A stretch of 64,000 bases of DNA from CAWJAP01 sp963834365 (GCA_963834365.1 CAWIBS010000032.1:186001-250000), one strand, 5' to 3'; counted from the first letter of the stretch, positions 46,572-55,580 are shown. Numbers and translations: made by a program. Notes: generated by a model from the letters alone, not told the origin.

Positions 46572-46729
46572 CGAATGACGAGTGACGAATGACGAATGTG
46601 GAAAGCCCGTAGCCCGTAGCCCGACAACTACCAACGACGAACGACCGACGACCAACGACCAACGACCAACGACCAACGACCACGAAGACCCCGAAGACCG
46701 AAGACCGAAGACCGAATGCCGACCGCCCG
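46566..46729. repeat. Heptamer array between murG and murC
   Basis: Units GAGTGAC, GAATGAC, GAGTGAC, GAATGAC come first, then a GTAGCCC pair, then CAACGAC-type units (CAACGAC, GAACGAC, CGACGAC and four CAACGAC), then CGAAGAC-type units up to the murC ATG at 46730. The murG stop codon lies in the first unit. The block order matches the arrays at 24646 and 48991. Confidence 0.9.
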
Positions 46730-48145
46730 ATGCTCGGACGAACGCGACACATTCATTTCGTGGGCATCGGCGGCATCGGCATGAGCGGGATTGCTGAATT
46801 GCTGACCAACCTTGGATACGCCGTGAGCGGCTCGGACGCCAGGACGTCGGAGGTGACGCATCGCCTCGTGACGCTCGGCGTGCGCGTATTCGAGGGGCAC
46901 GCCGCGTCTCAGGTCGACGACGCCGATGTCGTCGTGGTGTCGTCGGCCGTCCGTCCGACGAATCCCGAGGTCGTCGAGGCCCGCGCGCGGGCGATTCCCG
47001 TCATCCCGCGCGCCGAGATGCTGGCCGAGCTCATGCGGCTCAAGCACGGGATTGCCGTAGCCGGCGCTCATGGCAAGACCACGACGACGTCGATGGTGGC
47101 GCTCATGCTCGACCGCGCCGGCCTCGATCCGACTGCCGTCATCGGCGGGCGTCTCAGCGCCTTCGGCAGCAATGCCCGTCTCGGCCGCGGATCGTACATG
47201 GTCGTCGAGGCGGACGAGAGCGACGGCTCCTTCCTCCGGCTCTCGCCGGTGGTCGCGATCATCACCAACCTCGACCGCGAGCATCTCGACCACTACGGAA
47301 CGTTCGATCGGATGCTGGACGCGTTCGCCGAGTTCGCGAACAAGGTCCCCTTCTACGGGGCAATCGTCGTCTGCGGCGACGATCCGCATCTTTCCGCGCT
47401 CAGACCCCGGATCACGCGGCGCGTCGTGACCTACGGCATCGAGTCGACAGCGGCGGACCTGCGTGCGGAGCACGTCGTGCTCGAGCCGCTGGGCGCGCGT
47501 TGCGTCGTCTGCACGGGCGACCTCTCGCGCGCGGCGGCGCCGAAGGGCGTACTGGGCGAGCTGCGCCTGAACGTGCCGGGCCGCCACAACCTGCTCAACG
47601 CGCTGGCGGCGCTCGCCGTCGGGCTGGAGCTCGGGCTCCCCTTCGGCGTCGTTGCGGGGGCGCTGGCGGAGTTTCGCGGCGCCGAGCGGCGATTCCAGGT
47701 GCTCGGTGAAGTCGCCGGCGTGCTCCTCGTCGACGACTATGGCCACCATCCGACCGAGATCGCCGCGGTCGTGGCCGCCGCCCGGGCGAGCGCCGACAAG
47801 CGGCTGGTTCTGGTGTTCCAGCCCCACCGCTTCTCGCGCACGAAGGAGCTGCTCGGGGAGTTCGGCACCGCCCTTGCGGGCGCCGACGCGGTGGTGCTCA
47901 CCGACATCTATCCGGCGGGCGAGGAGCCGATCCCGGGCATCACCGTCGAGCGGGTCGCCGAGGAAGTGGCGCGTGCCGGCGGCCCGCCCCCGCTGGTCGT
48001 GAAGGCGCTGGCGGACCTCCCTCGAGTGGTCGCTGAGGGCGCGCGCCCCGGGGACTTCATCATTACGCTCGGCGCCGGCTCGATCGGGTCGATCGGCCCG
48101 CGCGTCCTGGAGGCGCTGCGTGCGCGGAAGGGAGCCGAAGCCTGA
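46730..48145 (+). CDS. murC: UDP-MurNAc:L-alanine ligase MurC
   Basis: A 471-residue Mur ligase. It opens IHFVGIGGIGMSGIAELL, the classic MurC N-terminus, with SGSDARTSEVTHRL. The ATP loop is VAGAHGKTTTTSM near residue 110. EADESDGSFL, TNLDREHLDHY, and the C-domain VDDYGHHPTEIAAVV and FQPHRFSRTKEL follow, all conserved in MurC. It adds L-Ala to UDP-MurNAc. The stop overlaps the ftsQ start by one base. In many relatives murB and sometimes ddl follow here; neither is present. Confidence 0.97.
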   Translation: MLGRTRHIHFVGIGGIGMSGIAELLTNLGYAVSGSDARTSEVTHRLVTLGVRVFEGHAASQVDDADVVVVSSAVRPTNPEVVEARARAIPVIPRAEMLAELMRLKHGIAVAGAHGKTTTTSMVALMLDRAGLDPTAVIGGRLSAFGSNARLGRGSYMVVEADESDGSFLRLSPVVAIITNLDREHLDHYGTFDRMLDAFAEFANKVPFYGAIVVCGDDPHLSALRPRITRRVVTYGIESTAADLRAEHVVLEPLGARCVVCTGDLSRAAAPKGVLGELRLNVPGRHNLLNALAALAVGLELGLPFGVVAGALAEFRGAERRFQVLGEVAGVLLVDDYGHHPTEIAAVVAAARASADKRLVLVFQPHRFSRTKELLGEFGTALAGADAVVLTDIYPAGEEPIPGITVERVAEEVARAGGPPPLVVKALADLPRVVAEGARPGDFIITLGAGSIGSIGPRVLEALRARKGAEA

Positions 48146-48990
48146 TGGCGGTCAGGGCTCCGGCCGACAAGCGGTTCAAGCGCGCGCGTGTCAGCGCGCC
48201 GCGCAAACGACGGGCCTGGCGGCAGTGGATCGTCCCGGCGGTCCGGACGATCGCCGTGCTGGCGGCGACCGCCTATGTCACGAACCGGGCGGTCGCGCTC
48301 GTGACACGCACGCCGGCGCTGCGCATCCGTCACGTGGCGGTCCAGGGAAACCGGCACCTGACGCCGGCGGACGTGATGGCGCGGCTGAAGGGCCTCGCCG
48401 GCCAGAACATCCTGCGCGCCGACCTCGAGCGCTGGCGTCAGCGGCTGCTCGAGGATCCGTGGATCCGCGACGCCACCCTGCGCCGCGTCCTGCCGAGGGC
48501 GATCGACGTGTCGATCGTGGAGCGCGAGGCGATCGGCATCGGCCGCGGCGGCGATCGGCTCTTCCTCGTCGCGTCCGACGGGATGGTGCTCGCCCATCAG
48601 GGTCCGGCGTTGACGCGCTACGACCTCCCGCTCGTGGACGGCCTGCACACCGGGCCCGTTCGCGCCGGCACCATGGTCGACGCCGACCGCGCGGCCCTGG
48701 CCGCGAGCGTCGTCCGCAGCGTCCGGCGCGTACCGGACATCGGCGGCCGGGTCTCGCAGATCGACGTCGCGAACGAAGACGACGCGGTCGTGCTGCTCTC
48801 CGACGAAGGGACGCGACTCCACCTCGGACGCGAGCGGTTCGCAGAGCGGCTGCGGTCGTACCTCGACCTCGGACCGTCGCTGCGCTCGCGTGTCCCCTCG
48901 ATGGACTACGTGGATTTGCGTTTCGACACCCGCGTCTTCGTCAGACCGGTTGCAGGAATGGTGAAGGGGGATGGACGCAGGAAAAAATGA
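48145..48990 (+). CDS. ftsQ: Cell division protein FtsQ/DivIB
   Basis: A 281-residue bitopic protein. A basic cytoplasmic tail (KRFKRARVSAPRKRRAWRQW) precedes one helix (about residues 29-50), then the periplasmic POTRA domain: IRHVAVQGNRHLTPADVMARL and GQNILRADLERWRQRLLEDPWIRDATLRRVLPRAIDVSIVEREA, a strong FtsQ pattern. The beta domain has VDLRFDTRVFVRP at its end. It links FtsL and its partner to the divisome. The stop at 48988-48990 is directly followed by heptamer repeats. The frame is intact. Confidence 0.92.
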   Translation: MAVRAPADKRFKRARVSAPRKRRAWRQWIVPAVRTIAVLAATAYVTNRAVALVTRTPALRIRHVAVQGNRHLTPADVMARLKGLAGQNILRADLERWRQRLLEDPWIRDATLRRVLPRAIDVSIVEREAIGIGRGGDRLFLVASDGMVLAHQGPALTRYDLPLVDGLHTGPVRAGTMVDADRAALAASVVRSVRRVPDIGGRVSQIDVANEDDAVVLLSDEGTRLHLGRERFAERLRSYLDLGPSLRSRVPSMDYVDLRFDTRVFVRPVAGMVKGDGRRKK

Positions 48991-49175
48991 AGTACGAAGG
49001 ACGAAGTACGAAGGACGAAATCCGAAGGAGGAAGGAGGAAGGAAGAAGCGACACGTGTGAAGCCGAAACTACCAGTCGCCAGTGACTAAAGAAGACCGAA
49101 GACTGAAGACCGAAGACCAAAGACCAAAGACTGAAGACTGAAGACCGAAGACCGAAGACCGTTACGCAGTGTTCG
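48991..49175. repeat. Heptamer array between ftsQ and ftsA
   Basis: GAAGTAC, GAAGGAC, GAAGTAC, GAAGGAC and GAAGGAG units open the array. CAGTCGC and CAGTGAC follow. Then come at least nine CGAAGAC, TGAAGAC or CAAAGAC units running to about 49170. The array stops about 25 bases before the ftsA start, leaving room for a normal ribosome site. Confidence 0.9.
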
Positions 49176-49200
49176 AGCAGTGGGCTGGGGAGATGGACGC

Positions 49201-50442
49201 ATGGTGAGCATCGAGGAACGCTGCATCGTCGGGCTCGACGTCGGGACGTCGAAGGTGGCGGCCATCGTCGGCGAGCCGCGCGACGATGGGACGCTGCAAA
49301 TCATCGGTGTGGGGTGCACCGAGTCGCGCGGGATCCGGCGCGGAGTGGTCGTCAATCTCGAGGCCGCGGTCGAGTCGATCAAGAAGGCGCTCGAGGAAGC
49401 CGAGCTCACGGCCGGCATCGAGATCGACGCCGTGCACCTCGGCCTGTCCGGCGCCCACATGAAGGGCGTCAACAGCCGCGGCGTCGTGGCCGTGGCCGGC
49501 AAGAACCGCGAGATCATGCGTGAAGACGTCCGCCGGGCGATTGAAGCCGCCAAGGCGGTCACGCTGCCGAGCGGCCGCGAGATCATCCACGTCCTGCCCC
49601 AGGACTTCGTCGTCGACGAGCAGGACGGGATCGGTGCGCCGATCGGCATGACCGGCGCCCGCCTCGAGGTCAACGTCCACATCGTCAACGGCAGCACGAG
49701 CTCGACCCAGAATCTGATCGCCTGCGTGAACCGCGCCGGCGTGCACGTGCTCGAACCGACTCTGGGTCAGCTCGCCGCGGCGGAGGCCGTGCTCTCGCGC
49801 GACGAGAAGGAGCTCGGCGTGGCGCTCGTGGACATCGGCGGCGGCACGACCGACATCGTCATCTACGAGCGCGGAAGCGTGTGGCACACCGGCGTGGTCG
49901 CGGTCGGCGGCGATCACTTCACCAACGACATCGCGGTCGGGCTGCGCACGCCCCTGCCCGAAGCGGAGCGGATCAAGCGGCGCTGCGGCTGCGCGCTCAC
50001 CACGATGGTCGGCGAGGAAGAGACCATGGAGGTGGCCAGCGTCGGTGGACGCAAGCCGCGATTGATGCCGCGCCGCGTGCTCTCCGAGATCCTGCAGCCG
50101 CGGGCCGAGGAGATCTTTCACCTGTTGTGGGACGAGATCAGGAACGCCGGCTGCGAGAAGTCGCTCAACTCGGGTCTCGTCCTGACCGGCGGCGGGGCGC
50201 AGCTCGAAGGGATGGCCGAGATTGCCGAGCAGATCTTCGACCTCCCGGTTCGACGCGGCCATCCGTCGGGAGTCGGGGGGTTCATCGATCACGTGGCCAG
50301 TCCGGAGTTCGCCACGGCCGTCGGGCTCGTGACGTACGCCCACGGCCACCACGAGCACCAGCCGCGTGCGGGCGGCGGGGGAGCGCTGGCACGCGCGTTC
50401 GCGAACGTGCGCGCCATCTTCCACGGGTTCCTGGGCCAGTGA
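49201..50442 (+). CDS. ftsA: Cell division protein FtsA
   Basis: A 413-residue actin-fold ATPase. CIVGLDVGTSKVAAIVGE is the phosphate 1 motif. The 1C domain has LGLSGAHMKGVNSRGVVAVAG. ALVDIGGGTTDIVIY is phosphate 2, and LNSGLVLTGGGAQLEGM is the adenosine motif. The C-terminal amphipathic helix (LARAFANVRAIFHGFLGQ) would tether FtsZ to the membrane. The start is ATG 49201, preceded by GGGGAG at 49187-49192, rather than an upstream in-frame ATG with no such site. It is followed by a 146-base spacer and ftsZ. Confidence 0.96.
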   Translation: MVSIEERCIVGLDVGTSKVAAIVGEPRDDGTLQIIGVGCTESRGIRRGVVVNLEAAVESIKKALEEAELTAGIEIDAVHLGLSGAHMKGVNSRGVVAVAGKNREIMREDVRRAIEAAKAVTLPSGREIIHVLPQDFVVDEQDGIGAPIGMTGARLEVNVHIVNGSTSSTQNLIACVNRAGVHVLEPTLGQLAAAEAVLSRDEKELGVALVDIGGGTTDIVIYERGSVWHTGVVAVGGDHFTNDIAVGLRTPLPEAERIKRRCGCALTTMVGEEETMEVASVGGRKPRLMPRRVLSEILQPRAEEIFHLLWDEIRNAGCEKSLNSGLVLTGGGAQLEGMAEIAEQIFDLPVRRGHPSGVGGFIDHVASPEFATAVGLVTYAHGHHEHQPRAGGGGALARAFANVRAIFHGFLGQ

Positions 50443-50588
50443 GCGGCCCGGAGACGCGGAGGCCGGACACGCGCGGGTGTGACCCGGCGCTCCGGCATTC
50501 GGATGACGAGATGCGGGCGGAACGGCGAGCCGTGAGGCCCGGGACGCAACAAGACGCAGCGAGGCGCAGTGCCTGAGGAGGAGAGTCC

Positions 50589-51839
50589 ATGTCCGAGGAA
50601 AAGCTGACGGGAAATGAACGGGCGCAGGCTGCGGGTTCGCAGTCCGAGACGTTCCGGTTGACGTTCGAGCCCGACCGCCGCGAAGGCGCGCGCATCAAGG
50701 TCGTCGGCATCGGCGGCGGCGGCAGCAATGCCGTCAATCGCATGGTGCGGACCGGTCTCGAGGGCGTCGAGTTCATCGTCGCCAACACCGACATGCAGGC
50801 GCTGACCTACAACGCCGCACCGACGCGCATCCAGATCGGGAGCAAGCTGACGAAGGGCCTCGGCGCCGGCGCCGATCCGGACATCGGGCGCCGCGCCGCG
50901 CTCGAGGACACCGATCGACTGATCGAAGTGCTATCGGACGCCGACATGGTCTTCGTGACGACGGGTCTCGGCGGCGGCACGGGCACCGGCGCCGCGCCGG
51001 TGATCGCAGGCCTGGCGTCGGAGCTCGGCGCCCTGACCATCGCGGTCGTGACCAAGCCGTTCAAGTTCGAAGGACGTCGCCGCCAGATGCAGGCCGAGCG
51101 CGGCCTGGCCGAACTGCGCGACGCCGTGGATACGGTCATCACGATCCCGAACGAGCGGCTGCTGGCGACGATCGACCGGCGCACGCCGCTCCCTGAAGCC
51201 TTCTGCGCCGCCGACGATGTGCTGCGGCAGGCGATTCAGGGCATTTCCGACCTCATCCTCGTCCCGGGCATGATCAACCTCGACTTCGCCGACGTGAAGA
51301 CGATCATGTCGGGGATGGGCTTCGCGATCATGGGGACCGGCACCGGCGAAGGCGAGTCGCGGGCGATCGACGCTGCCAACCGCGCGGTCTCGAGCCCGCT
51401 GCTCGAGGACGCGTCGGTGAAGGGCGCCCGGGGCGTCATCATCAACATCACCGGCGGTCCCGACTTCGCGCTCGCGGAAGTCAACGACGCCGCCTCGATC
51501 ATCCAGGAGGCCGCGCACGAGGACGCGAACATCATCTTCGGCGCGGTCATCGACCCGACGATGAACGGGCAGGTCAAGATCACCGTGATTGCCACCGGCT
51601 TCGACCGGCCGGGGCTTGCCGCCTCGGCTACCCAGACTCCCGTGGACCTCAACCAGTACACGGCCTGGCGCCAGGATGCCGCGCTCGACCGCACCGTGGC
51701 CGGCGGCGGACGCATTGCCATCAGCCGACGCCCGGTGGTCGATCTGCCGAGCGGCGCGCCGTCCGGCGAGCTGGAACCGGCCGCTGACGGCGCCTCGCCG
51801 CTCGACGTGCCCGCGTTCATGCGACGACAGGAGGGTTAA
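50589..51839 (+). CDS. ftsZ: Cell division GTPase FtsZ
   Basis: A 416-residue tubulin-like GTPase. IKVVGIGGGGSNAVNRM starts the core, NTDMQAL follows, and the tubulin signature GGGTGTGAAPVIA lies at about residues 127-139. T7-loop residues are in NLDFADVKTIM. A C-terminal linker ends with the conserved tail LDVPAFMRRQEG, which binds FtsA and other partners. A very strong ribosome site (GAGGAGGAG, 50575-50583) sits 5 bases before the ATG, in keeping with high FtsZ synthesis. A small GC hairpin at 51906-51920 after the stop may end the operon. Confidence 0.98.
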   Translation: MSEEKLTGNERAQAAGSQSETFRLTFEPDRREGARIKVVGIGGGGSNAVNRMVRTGLEGVEFIVANTDMQALTYNAAPTRIQIGSKLTKGLGAGADPDIGRRAALEDTDRLIEVLSDADMVFVTTGLGGGTGTGAAPVIAGLASELGALTIAVVTKPFKFEGRRRQMQAERGLAELRDAVDTVITIPNERLLATIDRRTPLPEAFCAADDVLRQAIQGISDLILVPGMINLDFADVKTIMSGMGFAIMGTGTGEGESRAIDAANRAVSSPLLEDASVKGARGVIINITGGPDFALAEVNDAASIIQEAAHEDANIIFGAVIDPTMNGQVKITVIATGFDRPGLAASATQTPVDLNQYTAWRQDAALDRTVAGGGRIAISRRPVVDLPSGAPSGELEPAADGASPLDVPAFMRRQEG

Positions 51840-51844
51840 TCGAG

Positions 51845-51880
51845 AAGTAACGAAGGACGAGGGACGAAGGACGAAGTCGC
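51845..51880. repeat. Short heptamer array after ftsZ
   Basis: Units GAAGGAC, GAGGGAC, GAAGGAC and GAAGTCG follow the ftsZ stop within 20 bases. They belong to the same GAAGGAC subfamily that opens the ftsQ-ftsA array. The rest of the 284-base spacer holds GC hairpins. Confidence 0.75.
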
Positions 51881-52038
51881 GCCGACCGCGGGCCGGCCCG
51901 TGAGCGGCGCCTACGGCGCCCGACGAGCCGCAGGCCCGGTTGGCGCCATGTCCTCGGTCATTTCGGGCGCATGGTAGACTTCATACATCCACGGCACGCG
52001 TGAGGGCCGGCGCGAAAGGGCCAGCTCGCGGACCGCTG

Positions 52039-52079
52039 CCACGGAGGCGGCCGGCAGGCTCCCTGCCGTCCCGCCGTGG
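52039..52079 (+). promoter_or_regulatory. Leader hairpin upstream of the B12-type radical SAM gene
   Basis: CCACGG (52039-52044) pairs with CCGTGG (52074-52079), and the inner arms CGGCAGG and CCTGCCG pair around a 3-base loop, giving an imperfect long hairpin 45 bases before the start codon. It might attenuate transcription. I see no match to the cobalamin riboswitch core. Confidence 0.35.
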
Positions 52080-52123
52080 ATGCCCCGGCCCCCTGCCTCC
52101 TCCTCCGGGGGGCGCCGGCCACC

Positions 52124-53867
52124 ATGAAACCCGTCAATCAGCGAGAGCTCGCGCAATCAACCCTCGCCCGGGAGGTTGGCTACGTCGTCAAGCCGGGCGG
52201 GGCGCGCCTGCGGGTAGCCCTGGCGTTTCCGAACACCTACTACGTCGGGATGTCCAACCTCGGCTTCCAGACGGTGTACCGGCTGTTCAACGACCTCGAC
52301 GAGGTGATGTGCGAGCGGGTGTTCCTGCCGCCGAAGCCCCAGACGCAGGACATGCTGGCGCGCGGGACGCGCCTCGTCACGATCGAATCGCAGACGCCGC
52401 TCCACGAGTTCGATGTCCTGGCGTTCTCGGTGTCGTTCGAGTGGGACTATCCGAACGTCGTGTCGATGCTGCGCCTGGCCGGACTGCCGCACGATGCCGG
52501 CCAGCGGACGGCTCGGCATCCCCTGGTCGTCATCGGCGGTGCGGTCACCTTCGTGAACCCCGAACCGCTCGCGCCGTTCGCCGACGTCATCGCCGCCGGT
52601 GAAGGCGAATCGCTGGTCCCGGATCTCGTGCGCGCGCTCGAGACGGCCGGCACCCGCCTCGATGTCCTCACCGCGCTCGCGACTCGGCCGGGGTTCTACA
52701 TCCCCTCGTTCTACGACGTGCAGTACGCCGAAGACGGGCGCCTCGCCTCGGTGGAGCCGAAGGCCGGCACCGGTGCGCCTCGAACCGTCCGGAAGGCGGC
52801 GGTCAAGAGCACCGATCACCTCGACCCGCCGCACACCAGCATCTTCACGCCCGACACCGAGTTCGGATCGCGGTTCCTCATCGAGGTCGTGCGCGGATGC
52901 GCCAACCTGTGCCGGTTCTGCTGGGCCGGATACAACTATCTGCCGGTCCGGCCGTTCCCCGCCGATCGCATCCTCGAGCTTGCCGCCGCGGCGCGGCCGC
53001 ACGCCTCCCGCGCCGGGCTGGTGTCGATCGCGCTCTGCGACCACCCCGAGATCGAACGCATCCTGACGGGGCTCGCCGGGATGGGCTATTCGATCAGCCC
53101 GGCGTCGCTCCGCATGGACGATCTGACCGAGCCGATCGTCCGGCTGCTGCGGGAGAGCGGCGAGCGAACGCTCACCATCGCACCCGAGACCGGATCGGAT
53201 CGCCTCCGGCGCGTCATCAACAAGACCGTCACGAACGAGGAGATCCTCGATCGGGCCGATCTCGATCTTCGCGAGCGGCATCGAGAACCTGAAGCTCTAT
53301 TACATGATCGGGCTGCCGACCGAGACCGACGAGGATCTCGAGAGCATCCGGACGCTGACGCTGGCGATGCGCGACCGGATGCTCACGCACGCCCGCCCGC
53401 GCGGCCGCCTGGGACGCATCGTCGGCAGCGTCAATCCGCTCATTCCGAAGCCGGGCACCGCCTACCAGTGGCTGCCGATGGAGGCGATCGCGGAGACCGA
53501 TCGCAAGGTGAAGCGCCTGCGCAAGCTGATGGCCGGGGTGGACAACGTCTATTTCACGATCAAGTCCGAGCGCCACTCGTACTATCAGGCGCTGCTCTCG
53601 CTCGGCGATCGCCGCGTCGCACCGGCGATCGTCGCCGCGGAGCGCAACGGCGGCCAGTGGCGAGCCGCCGTCGCCGAAACCGGCATCGACGCCGACTTCT
53701 TCATCTTCCGCGATCGTCGCGAGGATCCGCTGCTGCCATGGAGCATCATCGACGGCGGCTTGAAGGCGGGCTTCTTCCGATCGGAGTTCGACAAGGCGAT
53801 GCGAGCCGAATGGACGCTGCCGCCGAAGCGCGCGCGCGAGAATGCGGGCCTGCTGCCCGTGCTCTGA
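52124..53867 (+). CDS. B12-binding-type radical SAM protein (TIGR03960-like), one frameshift
   Basis: About 580 residues. The N-terminal third has VALAFPNTYYVGMSNLGFQTVYRLFN and GGAVTFVNPEPLAPFADVIAAGEGE, characteristic of radical SAM proteins with a degenerate cobalamin-binding domain. The cluster motif is EVVRGCANLCRFCWAGYNYLPVRP near residue 258 (CxxxCxxC). SPASLRMDDLTEP and TIAPETGSDRLRRVINK follow. The frame breaks near 53262; removing one base joins it to FASGIENLKLYYMIGLPTETDED. In other bacteria this family is encoded beside a DUF2344 protein and linked to tRNA or ribosome-associated functions, but no such partner is here. The substrate is unknown. Confidence 0.8.
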
Positions 53868-53942
53868 ACCTCCGGTGGCGGGTCTGCCGGGCCTGGCCGG
53901 TTGCGGGCCCCTGCTGCGATCCCATAGGCTGAGCCTCCAACC

Positions 53943-55580
53943 GTGATCCCCCGGCGCCTCCCGGTCTCGACCTGCGCCGCCCTCCTCATCGCCGTCTCCG
54001 TCGTCAGCGTGGCGCTGCGCGACAACGCGTGGGCGGTTGGCGGCGCCGATTCCGCCGGCTATGCCGCGCAGGCGGATCAGTGGTTGACGTTCCGTGCGCT
54101 CGTGCCGCTTCCGTTGGCGGCGACGGCGCCGTGGCCGTCGCCGGAGTCCTCGTTCACGCCACTCGGCTACCGTCCTGCCATGACGCGCGGGGCGATGGTC
54201 CCGACCTACCCCCCGGGGCTCCCGCTTCTGGCTGCCGCCGCGCAACTGGCCGGCGGTCGTGACATGGTCCATCTGGTCGTCCCGGGCCTCGCCGGCCTGA
54301 CCATCTGGCTGACGTTCGTCCTGGCGCGGCGCCTTGGCGGCGCGACCGCGGGACTGGTGGCCGCGATCGGCTTGGCGACGAGTCCGATCGTGCTTCGCCA
54401 ATCCACGCAGTTGATGTCGGACGTGCCGGCCGCTGCCTGGTGGACGCTGGCCCTGGTCCTGGCCGGTGGCGGCACCTCGCGTGCGGCGTTCGGCGCCGGT
54501 CTCGCCTCGGGAGCCGCGATTCTGACGCGCCCCAACCTGGTGCCTGCCGCAGCGGCGGTCGGCGCCGTCGTCGTTGCGTGCGCCCGGCGGCGTGCGCGCG
54601 GGAGCCAGCCGGATCGCTGGTGGCACGACCGGCGGGTCGCACACCTCGCCGCATGGCTGATCGGTGTCGTCCCCGCCTGCCTGGCCGTCGCAGGCATTCA
54701 CTCGCTGTTGTACGGGTCGCCGCTTCGATCGGGCTATGGGGCGAGCGACGACCTGTACGCCGCCACCAACATCGGCGCCAACCTTTCCCGCTATGCCGCG
54801 TGGCTGGCGGCGACCGAATCGCCCCTGCTGGCGCTCTGCTTCGGTGCGGGTCTGGTCCGCCGCATCCGTGGGGAGCCCCGCCCTGCCGGGCCGGACGGGG
54901 GTGCCAGCCCGGCCGAACCTGCGGCGCCGGTCTGGCCACTGCTGCTGTTCGTCGCGATCGTCGTGGCGTCGTATCTGCCGTACGCCGTCTGGGACGCGTG
55001 GTGGTACACACGTTTCCTGTTGCCCGCGATGCCCGCCGCGTTCGCGCTGGCCAGCGTGACCCTGACGGCGATCTGTCACAGAGTCGCCGGGCGTTACGGC
55101 CACGTGCTGGCGCTCGTCGTCAGCGTCGCCTTCGCGCTCGCGTCCGTGGCGTCGGTGCGATCGCTGGGCTCGCTCGGGCTCGCGGCCAACGAGCGCCGCT
55201 ACCCGCTGACGGCCGATGCGTTCCGTGCCGAGTCGCACCAGCGGCCGATCGCCGTGGCGGGCCAGCATTCCGGCAGTTTGCGCTACTACACAGGCGCCCC
55301 GGTCCTGCGCTGGGACATGCTTCCACCCGGGCAACTCGATGCGGCGCTTGCTCATGTGCAGCATGAGGGCTACCTTCCGCTGATCGCGCTCGACGCGGGC
55401 GAAGTGATCCCGTTTCGCGAGCGATTCACCGCCGCCTCGGATCTGGGGCGCCTCGACTGGCCCCCAGCGGTGGACCTTCGAACGCCGACGCCCGTCCGCA
55501 TCTACGATCCGGCGCAACGTGCAATGTTCATGGCCGGGCAGCGGATCCACACGCGAACGGTGTTCGCGCCCAGGCGCTGA
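53943..55580 (+). CDS. GT-C-like membrane protein
   Basis: A 545-residue protein with about ten membrane helices and a soluble C-terminal third. The first periplasmic loop has VGGADSAGYAAQADQW, where an acidic residue sits at the position of the GT-C catalytic Asp, and PTYPPGLPLLAAAAQL is a common family motif. ATSPIVLRQSTQLMSDVPAAAWW and LTRPNLVPAAAAV support the assignment. The start is GTG 53943. The linker at 54885-54913 is encoded by a 7-bp inverted repeat (GCCGGGC with GCCCGGC). It is not in an obvious glycan operon; it stands between the radical SAM gene and a convergent small gene 5 bases away. Confidence 0.7.
   Translation: MIPRRLPVSTCAALLIAVSVVSVALRDNAWAVGGADSAGYAAQADQWLTFRALVPLPLAATAPWPSPESSFTPLGYRPAMTRGAMVPTYPPGLPLLAAAAQLAGGRDMVHLVVPGLAGLTIWLTFVLARRLGGATAGLVAAIGLATSPIVLRQSTQLMSDVPAAAWWTLALVLAGGGTSRAAFGAGLASGAAILTRPNLVPAAAAVGAVVVACARRRARGSQPDRWWHDRRVAHLAAWLIGVVPACLAVAGIHSLLYGSPLRSGYGASDDLYAATNIGANLSRYAAWLAATESPLLALCFGAGLVRRIRGEPRPAGPDGGASPAEPAAPVWPLLLFVAIVVASYLPYAVWDAWWYTRFLLPAMPAAFALASVTLTAICHRVAGRYGHVLALVVSVAFALASVASVRSLGSLGLAANERRYPLTADAFRAESHQRPIAVAGQHSGSLRYYTGAPVLRWDMLPPGQLDAALAHVQHEGYLPLIALDAGEVIPFRERFTAASDLGRLDWPPAVDLRTPTPVRIYDPAQRAMFMAGQRIHTRTVFAPRR

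Noticed and set aside
24646..49175. CRISPR arrays
   Set aside because: The arrays have no long identical repeat with unique spacers. The unit is 7 bases, degenerate and contiguous, and no cas genes are present.
51960..52123. Cobalamin riboswitch upstream of the B12-type radical SAM gene
   Set aside because: A hairpin is present, but I find no GCCACTG box or the other conserved core elements.
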